Assembly (NCBI RefSeq): GCF_014646515.1
Contig: NZ_BMNK01000012.1
Span: 124,001-188,000 of the forward strand
Length of the DNA stretch: 64,000 bases
Source of the DNA: Nonomuraea glycinis
GTDB taxonomy: Bacteria; Actinomycetota; Actinomycetes; Streptosporangiales; Streptosporangiaceae
Reading direction: 5' to 3'
Under the pieces are notes generated by a model. The model did no database searches and was not told the origin of the DNA. It was given only the letters and a program-made list of their open reading frames with translations. Below are positions 35,613-43,600 of this stretch, piece after piece (the stretch's first letter is position 1; the number at the start of each line of letters is the position of its first letter). The position numbers and the translations under genes are program-made.

Positions 35613-36359
35613 GTGAGAACCAACCTGGTCCGTACGGCTGCCGCGGCGACCCTCGCCTTCCTGCTGACCGGCTGTGCGGCCGACGCGAGCACGGCCGTAC
35701 GGCATGAGCCGCCGAGCAGTGCCGCGCGGTCGGAGCCGTCGAGCGGTGGCGCGCGGTCGGCGGCCGGAGCGAAGATCGCAAGCGTCAAGGGGTCCCGGAT
35801 CACGGTCTACCGGAGCAAGGCGGGGGTGGCCCAGCGGACGATCACGAGCCCCAACGACTACGGCGTGACGCGGGTCTTCCTGGTGGACCGTGCCGAGGGT
35901 GCGTGGCTCCGGGTGCTGCTGCCGATCCGGCCGAACGGCAGCAAGGGCTGGATCAAGGCCACCGACGTGACGCTCGCGGAGACCGCTCACCGGGTGGAGA
36001 TCGATCGCGGGGCGTTCAGGTTCACGGTCTACGACGGCGACCGGGCCGTCAGGACGGGCAAGGTCGCGACGGGCGAAGCGGGGACGCCGACGCCTCCAGG
36101 CCGCTACTTCTTCACCGAGCTGGTGAAACCCGTCGGTGACGGCGGGGCCTACGGCGCCTACGCCTTCGGGCTGAGCGGCTTCTCGCCCGCGCTGAAGAGC
36201 TTCGCCGGCGGTCCGGGCCAGCTGGCGGTCCACGGGACGAACAAGCCGTCCGCCATCGGCACCCAAGCCAGCCACGGCTGCGTCCGGATCAGCAACGACG
36301 ACATCACCTGGATGGCGAAGAACCTGGCGATCGGTACTCCGGTCGTCATCAAGGGCTGA
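35613..36359 (+). CDS. L,D-transpeptidase (YkuD) lipoprotein
   Basis: A 248-residue exported lipoprotein with LLTGC (Cys21) as lipobox. A low-complexity linker rich in Ser/Arg/Glu follows (PSSAARSEPSSGGARS). An SH3-like region (ITVYRSKAGVAQRTI) precedes the YkuD catalytic domain. The catalytic signature HGTNKPSAIGTQASHGCVRI contains the active-site Cys and His. L,D-transpeptidases make 3-3 cross-links in peptidoglycan. The GTG start at 35613 gives a good signal peptide; the longer open frame upstream is antisense to the regulator gene. Confidence 0.92.
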   Translation: MRTNLVRTAAAATLAFLLTGCAADASTAVRHEPPSSAARSEPSSGGARSAAGAKIASVKGSRITVYRSKAGVAQRTITSPNDYGVTRVFLVDRAEGAWLRVLLPIRPNGSKGWIKATDVTLAETAHRVEIDRGAFRFTVYDGDRAVRTGKVATGEAGTPTPPGRYFFTELVKPVGDGGAYGAYAFGLSGFSPALKSFAGGPGQLAVHGTNKPSAIGTQASHGCVRISNDDITWMAKNLAIGTPVVIKG

Positions 36360-36389
36360 GGCCCGACTCGAATGAACAGGGGAACCCCT

Positions 36390-36632
36390 ATGAAGATCAA
36401 AGCCATCATCATCGGCTTCGGCGCGGCTCTGATTCTGGCCGTGGGCCTCTCAGGCCTTTCGGGTACGGCCGCGGCCGATCCCAAGGAGCCGTCCGCCGCG
36501 CCCTCCCCGGTCCCGGCCGAGCGTCGGTCCCCGGCCGAGGAGCCGTCCGCCGCGCCCTCTCCGGTCCCGGCCGAGGAGTCGACGCCGGGCCCGAAGGAGC
36601 CCGTCACCGTCAAGCCGGCCTACACCGGCTGA
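36390..36632 (+). CDS. small secreted Pro/Ala-rich protein
   Basis: An 80-residue protein (ATG at 36390; an ATG at 36372 adds six residues). A signal peptide IKAIIIGFGAALILAVGLSG leads to an Ala-x-Ala site (TAAADP). The mature part is low complexity with two near-identical blocks, EPSAAPSPVPAERRSPAE and EPSAAPSPVPAEESTPGP, coming from a 54-bp tandem duplication. It lies 30 bases after the transpeptidase and may be co-transcribed with it. No function known. Confidence 0.65.
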   Translation: MKIKAIIIGFGAALILAVGLSGLSGTAAADPKEPSAAPSPVPAERRSPAEEPSAAPSPVPAEESTPGPKEPVTVKPAYTG

Positions 36633-36698
36633 TCAAGATGCGTCGAGGCAGGGCGAACGCGTCAGAGTTCTTCCCGACCGTGCCTGGTGCGACTCCTG

Positions 36699-37985
36699 TC
36701 AGCGAGCGATCAGTCTGCCTGGCAGGGGGAGAACGGTGGTCCTGGCCACCCGGCGGTTCTTGATCCAGCGAATCCGGACGGCTTTTCCGTCGGCGGTGGC
36801 GAGCTCCGGGACGGAGTCGCCGTCCACGTCGAGCAGCGCCGCATTGACCCCGCCCTGCCCGATCCAGCTCGGCCGGCTCGGCCCGTCGGCCGAGCCGTAC
36901 AGGATGGCGACCCTGCCCGTGCCGCGAGCCACCGCGACGAGGTCGGTGTAGCCATCCTTGTCGACGTCACCGGCCGCCAACGACCCGGCGTGGTCGTCGG
37001 CCGGGGCACTGGTCCCGGTGACGCCAGGCAGCGCCAGCGTCTTCAGCCGACGTTTGTCGATGCCCGAGGGGCCTCCTCGCAGGACAAGAAGCTTGCCGTC
37101 ACCGATCCCGGCGATCACGTCGGCGTACTTGCCACGGTGGAAGCGGCCCGTCCTCACCGACCAGCCGAACGGCTTCCGTGTGCACCTGGCGGTGTTCGCC
37201 TTGTTGTCAGCGCCCGCGGAACCGCCCGCGCACGCCTGCACATCCATGACGCGGCCGTCCACGTTCCCACTGGTCACCATGGTGTTCCCAGCGATCCGCA
37301 CGCCTTTGGCCGATCCCTTGAACACGTGGATCGCCCCGCCGATGTCGTATCCCGGCCGTCCGGACGGCGCGGTGACCACCAGGTCGTTGTAGCCGTCGCC
37401 GGTCACATCCCCGGCGGCCAGTCCGGCGCCGAACAAACGACTGTGCTGGCTGAAGCCGGCCACTCCCGGGGTGTTCTCGCTGAGCACCAGTGCTCCGGAC
37501 GAGGTGAGACCGCGGCGGGAGCCGTACAGGACGATGGCCGCGCCGCCGTGCGTTGCCGCGGTGTCCAGTGTGGTTTCCGGCGCCCCGACGGCGAGGTCGA
37601 CGTAACCGTCCCGGTTGAAGTCAGAGGTGGTCAGCGTGTTGCCGAACCCGTGGCCGGTGCCCAGCCGGGGGACTCCGCCCTGGCCAGGGGTGAACCGGCT
37701 CGTCGGGCCGGTATAGCCGTCCGCGCGCCGGCCGTACAGGACGGTGACCGTGCCGGCGGCGCCGACCGTCACGTCCGCGAGGCCGTCGCCGTTGAAGTCA
37801 CCCGTCGACAGTGCGGTCGCCCGCTGACTCCGGGTGGCTGCTCTGCCCCCCAGCGGCTGGATCGTGAGCAGCTTTGCACCACCTACGACCAGGTCGGCCC
37901 GGCCGTCGCCGCTGACATCTCCGCGAACAGGGCGCGGAGACGCCGAGGCTCCGATGCACAGCACGGCCGCCAACACGATGATCAT
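36699..37985 (-). CDS. secreted FG-GAP/VCBS repeat protein
   Basis: A 428-residue protein with a signal peptide (MIIVLAAVLCIGASASPRP), followed by six or more FG-GAP/VCBS repeats. Each repeat has a calcium-loop signature of DxxGDGxxD type: DVSGDGRADL, DFNGDGLADV, DFNRDGYVDL, DVTGDGYNDL, DVDKDGYTDL. Such repeats fold into a calcium-binding beta-propeller on secreted or surface proteins. Neither the ATG at 37985 nor the GTG at 38000 has a ribosome binding site. The longer frame to 38225 lacks a signal peptide at its N-terminus and is unlikely. Confidence 0.85.
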   Translation of the reverse strand: MIIVLAAVLCIGASASPRPVRGDVSGDGRADLVVGGAKLLTIQPLGGRAATRSQRATALSTGDFNGDGLADVTVGAAGTVTVLYGRRADGYTGPTSRFTPGQGGVPRLGTGHGFGNTLTTSDFNRDGYVDLAVGAPETTLDTAATHGGAAIVLYGSRRGLTSSGALVLSENTPGVAGFSQHSRLFGAGLAAGDVTGDGYNDLVVTAPSGRPGYDIGGAIHVFKGSAKGVRIAGNTMVTSGNVDGRVMDVQACAGGSAGADNKANTARCTRKPFGWSVRTGRFHRGKYADVIAGIGDGKLLVLRGGPSGIDKRRLKTLALPGVTGTSAPADDHAGSLAAGDVDKDGYTDLVAVARGTGRVAILYGSADGPSRPSWIGQGGVNAALLDVDGDSVPELATADGKAVRIRWIKNRRVARTTVLPLPGRLIAR

Positions 37986-38195
37986 TGAGCGAGGGGGCAC
38001 GAAGGGATGATAACGGGCATCCCCGTCGTGGAGGTTCGTTCTGTACATACCAGCGCATGGTTGTCCGTGGACGCGGCCATCCGCGGGTCGTGCCGGCGTG
38101 GCGCCTCTGCGTAATCTTGGCCAAGCTGTCCGCGTTCCTGGAGATGGCGGCAAGGTGTCCTGGCTCTGGGACGCCTTGTCTATACACTGAAGACC

Positions 38196-38402
38196 ATGAG
38201 CGTGATGCGCGAGGAACTTCATCACTTGGTGGACCAGCTCCCCGAGGAGAAGGTCGCGCCTCTACTGCGCCTGGTCAAAGATCAGCTCGATGAGCCGCCG
38301 GCTGTTCGTAATCTGCCCTTCATCGGCATGCTGGCGGCTGAGCCGGATTTTGCGGAACGTGCCGAGGAGATCTTGCAGTCGGAGGACAATCACTCCGTGT
38401 GA
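38196..38402 (+). CDS. VapB-like antitoxin
   Basis: A 68-residue protein beginning MSVMREELHHLVDQLPEEKV, a helical pattern common in small antitoxins of VapBC pairs. It has an acidic C-terminal half and overlaps the PIN toxin gene by four bases. TATACA at 38181-38186 is a possible -10 element ten bases before the ATG. The DNA-binding part is short; I assign the role mainly from its partner. Confidence 0.75.
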   Translation: MSVMREELHHLVDQLPEEKVAPLLRLVKDQLDEPPAVRNLPFIGMLAAEPDFAERAEEILQSEDNHSV

Positions 38403-38815
38403 TCGTCCTTGACACAGGCCCATTGGTTGCGGCGCTCAACAGCCAAGACAAGTACCACGATGCGTGCGCGCGCCTTCTGCGAACTCATCCCGGTCCGCTG
38501 CTGGTCCCCTCCACTGTCGTCACCGAGGTCTGCCAGTTGGTGGAGAGACGACAGGGCAGCAAAGCGGAGGCGGCGTTCTTGCGGAGCTTTGGGTCGGGAC
38601 TGACGCTGGTGGATCTTACCGAGTTGGATCTGGATCGTATGAGCACCTTGGTCGAGATGTATGCGAGCCTTCCGCTGGGTGCGGTCGACGCATCTGTGAT
38701 CGCGGTTGCCGAACGGCTCGGGATTTCAGAGGTGGCGACACTTGATCGCCGTCACTTCACAGTGGTCCGACCGGACCACACCAGCGCGCTACTCCTCCGA
38801 CCGGAACAGCTGTGA
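38399..38815 (+). CDS. vapC: VapC-type PIN-domain toxin
   Basis: A 138-residue PIN ribonuclease with the expected acidic residues: Asp5 in MIVLDTGPLVAAL, Glu in STVVTEVCQLVE, Asp in GAVDASVIAVAERLG and Asp in ATLDRRHF. The GTG start overlaps the antitoxin stop (GTGA). It is a complete, apparently active pair, distinct in sequence from the PIN pair at 30.3 kb. Confidence 0.92.
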   Translation: MIVLDTGPLVAALNSQDKYHDACARLLRTHPGPLLVPSTVVTEVCQLVERRQGSKAEAAFLRSFGSGLTLVDLTELDLDRMSTLVEMYASLPLGAVDASVIAVAERLGISEVATLDRRHFTVVRPDHTSALLLRPEQL

Positions 38816-38924
38816 ATAACCGCCTGCACGCCTGGGGCGCGTGCGTGTCACACATCGTGATGCTCCGGACTTCTCGGCCGAGCTGGATGTCGATGCCATT
38901 TCTCCAGGAGGTCCGTGCGGGCTG

Positions 38925-39422
38925 TCAGTCCCCGGACTGCTCGTCGAAGTACGGCTTCATCGCGGGGTAGTAGTCGCCGAAGTCCGGTGTGGGGGAGCCT
39001 TCGCGTGCGGCCACGAGCATGTCGAGGTAGTACTCCCAGCCTGGGCCGACCTCGCCGATGCCGTTCTCGGTGGCCAGGTGGTGCACGAACCGCAGTTCGG
39101 TCGAGCCGGCCGTTTCGGACAGCAGTAGCTCCACCCGCCAGGACCCGGAGTCGTCGGTCATCGACAGGGCCAGCCGCTGCGGGGGGTCGCATGCGTCGAT
39201 GTGCATGTCGCACCACGGCTCCTGCTCCTCGAATGCCATCTGCACCTTGATCGTCCGTCCGGGCGCGGCGTCGCCCTCCCATGGTCCGAACCAACGCGCC
39301 GTGCGTTCGGGCTCGGTGAGACTGGCCCACACGTCCTCGGCGGACGCGCGGAACGTGCGGGTGAGAACGAGGTCGCTTCCGGCGCCGGTACGGAACAACC
39401 GGCCGGTGGGCATGGGGCTCAT
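38925..39422 (-). CDS. SRPBCC (AHSA1-like) domain protein
   Basis: A 165-residue START/SRPBCC-fold protein of the AHSA1 type. It starts MSPMPTGRLFRTGAGSDLVL and has the family pattern FRASAEDVWASLTEPERTAR then WFGPWEGD. It is translated from an ATG overlapping the ArsR stop, the usual ArsR-SRPBCC pair, and probably binds a hydrophobic ligand. A fragment of a paralogue lies at 30130-30240. Confidence 0.88.
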   Translation of the reverse strand: MSPMPTGRLFRTGAGSDLVLTRTFRASAEDVWASLTEPERTARWFGPWEGDAAPGRTIKVQMAFEEQEPWCDMHIDACDPPQRLALSMTDDSGSWRVELLLSETAGSTELRFVHHLATENGIGEVGPGWEYYLDMLVAAREGSPTPDFGDYYPAMKPYFDEQSGD

Positions 39423-39781
39423 GCGGTGTTCTCCTCTTCTTGGCCGGTCATGCCGTGGGCACGGCGTTCGCGGCGGGTGCGATGGACCTCTGTTTCCAGG
39501 GCGTCGAAGTGGTGTTCCCACCCGGCGGGACGGCTGAGGAGGGCGATCCACTCGGTGAGCTCGGTGAGCCGCTCGGTGTGCAGGACATAGAACCGCTGCC
39601 TGCCCACCAACTCGGCGCGGACCAGCTCGCTGTCTCTGAGGACGCGAAGGTGGCGGCTCACGGCGGGCCGGCTGATCGCGAAGCATTCGGCGATCTCTCC
39701 GGCGGAGAGCCGTTGGTCGCGCAGCATCATCAGGATGGCGCGCCGCACCGGATCAGCGATCGCGCCCGCTACCTTGTCCAC
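39419..39781 (-). CDS. ArsR-family repressor
   Basis: A 120-residue winged-helix repressor with the ArsR core: AIADPVRRAILMMLRDQRLS, then AGEIAECFAISRPAVSRHLR and RAELVGRQRFYVL. It lacks the CxC metal site of classical arsenic sensors, as in the SRPBCC-linked subgroup. The start is GTG at 39781. A perfect operator-like palindrome lies 8 bases upstream, so autoregulation of the two-gene operon is likely. Confidence 0.92.
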   Translation of the reverse strand: MDKVAGAIADPVRRAILMMLRDQRLSAGEIAECFAISRPAVSRHLRVLRDSELVRAELVGRQRFYVLHTERLTELTEWIALLSRPAGWEHHFDALETEVHRTRRERRAHGMTGQEEENTA

Positions 39782-39788
39782 CTGTGAA

Positions 39789-39808
39789 GCGTAACCTGTT
39801 GGTTACGC
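39789..39808 (-). promoter_or_regulatory. ArsR operator palindrome
   Basis: GCGTAACCTGTTGGTTACGC is a perfect 8-4-8 inverted repeat, 8 to 27 bases upstream of the ArsR start. It is in the place expected for a repressor site overlapping the promoter. The rest of the gap to 40064 holds no gene I can support; it has an AT-rich stretch near 39840-39870. Confidence 0.75.
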
Positions 39809-40064
39809 GTTAGGCAACCACCTGCTCGACTCCCTTTTCGGGGCATATATCTAATTATTGTTCTCTGTAAGTACGTCACGGATGTTCCGGCTGTACCTCG
39901 GGCCGGACCCGGAGCCCCGGTGGGGAGTCGGTCGTGGCCTGACCGCCGGGCGAGAAAGAAAAGATTGCACCGGCTGGGGCAAAATTATCGAATGAGGGCT
40001 GTCTGGAATAAGGCGCTGAATCTCTGGATAAGAGCACATGAAGTTCTTGTGCAGAGGAGACGTC

Positions 40065-40604
40065 ATGACCGCTACCCAGCAGGGCCGCGACGAGGTCGCG
40101 TCGAACGGGAAGGAGCCGAGGCGGATCGACATGCCGATGCTCGGCATCGAGATCCGCCGGCGCGAGGTCGAGATGCCCCACGTGCCGATGCCCCATGTGC
40201 CGATGCCGCACATCAGCAAGCAGGAGTTCGGACACTACGTCGACGTCGCCCGGACGATCCTGCCGCCACCCGAACGCGTCGCCTACTACGGAGCGCTGGG
40301 CGCGCTGGCGATCTTCGGGGCCATCGAGTGGCCGGTCGCCGCCGCCATCGGCGTGGGCATGGCCATCACGCAGCGAGGGCGACAGGGGTCGGCCAAGCCT
40401 GACATGCCCGTACGGGGACAGCAGCAGGCACAGGGTTCCGGCAAGCCTGGCACGCCCGTACAACGACAGCAGCAGGCGCAGGGGGGCGCGCCCGTACCGG
40501 CACAGCAGCAGGAGCAGGAGCCGAAGAAGCGTCGCGCGGCCGCCGCGCAGCAGGCGGTGGCCGGTGCCGCGAGAAACCGCAAGAGCGCTCCGCAGAGCAA
40601 GTGA
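40065..40604 (+). CDS. membrane-anchored Met/His/Gln-rich protein next to a P-type ATPase
   Basis: A 179-residue protein (ATG at 40065, with GAGGAG upstream). It has a cytoplasmic-looking start, then a striking MPHVPMPHVPMPHI stretch, one or two membrane segments (YYGALGALAIFGAIEWPVAA then AIGVGMAI), and a long tail with repeated QQQ-containing blocks ending in a basic KKRRAAAAQQ region. It lies 38 bases before the ATPase gene and is probably co-transcribed. The Met/His motif could contact metal ions, but the PHVPM spacing may be purely structural. Function unknown. Confidence 0.7.
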   Translation: MTATQQGRDEVASNGKEPRRIDMPMLGIEIRRREVEMPHVPMPHVPMPHISKQEFGHYVDVARTILPPPERVAYYGALGALAIFGAIEWPVAAAIGVGMAITQRGRQGSAKPDMPVRGQQQAQGSGKPGTPVQRQQQAQGGAPVPAQQQEQEPKKRRAAAAQQAVAGAARNRKSAPQSK

Positions 40605-40642
40605 GCAGCGACCTCGCCATGGACGGGAGAGTTTGAGAGCCT

Positions 40643-43600
40643 ATGGCGCTGTTCGGCATGCTGCTCGACCTGCTTCCGCCACCGGTACGGAACGTCTTCC
40701 CGGACTCCCGCTCGGTGCGGAGTTGCCCAGGGGGAGTGCGGATCGAGCTGAGGAGCGTCGGCGGGCCCCGGACCGAGGGGCCCGCTCGTGTTCTCGAGGA
40801 GCGGCTGCGCGCGGCCGGCGCCGCGCGCGCGGAGGTGAACGGGGCGCTCGGCAGCGTGTTCGTGAGCTGCGACGAGACGACGGACGTCGCCAAGCTCGTG
40901 GCCATCGTGGCGGAGTGCGACGCCGACGGCCGGACGGCCGGCCCGGCTCGCGTTCTCGACGGCGTGGAGCAGCAGGCCAGGGCGGCGTTCAGCCTCGGTC
41001 TGCACCTGGCCGGTGCCGGGCTGGCCATGACCGGCCGCCTGGCCCGCCTGCCCGCGCTGCCCGTCGCGGTGCCCAGTCTCGTCACGCTGGCCGAGCACAC
41101 CCCGCGGGTGCGTACGGAGTTGGAGCGGCACCTCGGCAAGCCTGCCGTGGACGCGGCGCTGGTGACGTCCAGGATCGTCGCGCACACGCTCAGCCTGCGA
41201 CCGGCGTCGCTGCTCGTCGACTCCGTCGCCGCGGCCGTACGCTACGCCGAGGCTCGTGCCCGGCGGCAGGCGTGGGAGCGGCGCGAGGAGGAGTTCGCGG
41301 TGACGCCGGGGGCGTACCGGCACATCGCCCCGGCCGTGGCGGCGCGGCCGGTCCCGCTGCCGCGCGGGCCCGTGGAGCGGTACGCCGACGCGGCCGGCGG
41401 GGTGTCGCTGGGCGCGCACGTGGTGACCTCGGTCCTCAGCCGGAGCCACCATCGCGGGCTGTCCGTGCTGATCAGCGGCACCCCCAAGGCGGCGAACCTC
41501 GGCAGGGACGCCTTCACCGGCGCCGTCGGGCGCGCGCTGGCCGGGCGCGGCACGATGGTGCTCGACCGTGCGGCCCTGAGCCGCATGGACCGCATCGACA
41601 CCGTCGTCCTGGACGCCGCCGTGCTCACCACGGGCGCGTGGACGATCGACGGCGTGCTGCCGCTCACCCCCGACGTGGACCTCGACGACCTGCACGCCCG
41701 CCTGTACACCCTCCTCGACCTCACCGACCCCGACGCCGCCCGCACCCGCGACGGCTGGCAAGCCCGCCCGCACACACTCCGGAGTGACCCCCGCCCAGAT
41801 CGCGACCGCGTGCTGGAGGAGTGGCGTGAGCAGGGTGTACGTGCGGTGGAGGTGGTGCGGGGCGGTACCCCGATCGCGCTGGTCGGGCTGGCTCGTGAGC
41901 TGTATCCCGCCGCCGAGGCCCTGGTGGCGGCTCCGAAGGGGGCATGCGAGGTGGTCCTGGCCGGTGGGGAGCCCGGCCTGGCTCGGCGTCTGGTAGTGGA
42001 ACGGTCCATCGACGGCGGGACCAAGCTGGCCGCGTCGGTGCGGGCGTTGCAGGCCGAGGGGCGTGGGGTGGCCGTGGTGTCGCGGCGCGGGCGGGGGGCG
42101 CTGCGCCAGGCCGACCTGGGGATCGGTCTGCTCGACGGCGTACGGCGGGTGCCGTGGGACGCCGATGTGGTCGCCGAGCTCGACGGCGTGCACCTGCTCC
42201 TCCGCTACCTGGCCTCGGCCAGGAAGGCGAGCGTGCGAGCGGTGTACGTGAGCGCCGCCGGCTCGGCCGCCGGTCTCGGGCTGGCGTTCCTCGGCCCGGC
42301 CACCACCGCGGTCGGGCGCGCGAGCCTGGTGCGCGACTGCACCGGGCTGGCCGCTCTCGCAGCCGGGCAGTGGACGGCCAGGAGCGTCGGACGGGAGGCC
42401 CCGCCGATCCGCGCCGACCACACGCCCTGGCACGCCATGGCGGCCCGCGACGTCGTGGAACGCCTCCGCACGTCGCCCGACGGGCTGACCGAGTCGGAGG
42501 CCGAGCGTCGCAGAACCGCCCGGCCGGCGGCCAAGGGGCCGCAGTCCCTGGCCGGCGCGTCGGTGGAGGAGCTGGCCAACCCGATGACCCCGCTCCTGGC
42601 CGTGGGGGCGGGCCTGTCGGCCGCGTTCGGCTCGGTGCTCGACGCGGTGCTGATCGGCGGCGTGATGGTGACGGGCGCGCTGCTCGGCGGCGCCCAGCGG
42701 CGGGGCGCCGACCACGCGCTGCACCATCTCACCGAGACGACCGCCGTCCGGGTACGGTTGCGCCGCCCCACGGGCCTGGTCCAGGGCGACGCCGACGCCC
42801 TGGTGCCCGGTGACGTGATCGAGCTGCGGGCCGGCGATGCCGTGCCGGCCGACGGCAGGCTGCTCAAGGCGGCCGGGCTGGAGATGGACGAGGCCCCCTT
42901 GACGGGCGAGTCGCAGCTCGTCGCCAAGACCGCCGCGCCGACCGCGGCGCCCGCCGTCGCGGATCGCGCGTCGATGGTCTACGAGGGTACGACCGTCGCG
43001 GCGGGGCACGGGCTGGCCGTGGTCGTGGCCACCGGTGAGGCGACCGTGGCGGGCCGGACCGCCAGGCTGAGCCAGGAGCGGCCGCCGCCGAGCGGGGTGG
43101 AGCTGCGGCTGCGCGAGCTGGGCCACAAGATCCTGCCGACCGCGCTGGGCTCCGGCGTGGTGCTGATGCTGGTCGAGCTGGTCCGCGGCTCGCCGTTGGC
43201 CCAGGCGCTCGCCCCGGCGGTGAGCATGATGGTGGCGGCGGTGCCGGAAGGGCTGCCGTTCGTCGCCACCGTGGCCGAGCTCGCCTCCGCCAAGCGCCTG
43301 TCCACCCGCAACACGCTTGTTCGCAATCCGTCCACGATCGAGGCCCTGGGCCGGGTGGACGTGCTCTGCTTCGACAAGACGGGGACCCTCACCGAGGGCC
43401 ACATCAGCCTGCGCATGGTCTCGGACGGCCGGGTCGAGCAGAGCGTGGCGGAGGCCGTACCCGAGCTGAGGGCGATCGTGGGCGCGGCGCTGCGCGCCGG
43501 GCCCAGGTTCGACGGCGGGCGGGCCATTCCGCACCCCACGGACCGCGCGGTCGTGGCCGGCGCCGAGCGGCTCGGCATCACCCCGGAGGACGGGCTGCGC

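Noticed and set aside
39920..40402. 160-codon frame overlapping the Met/His-motif gene
   Set aside because: It is Arg-rich and in a shifted frame. The real frame has a ribosome binding site and a membrane segment.
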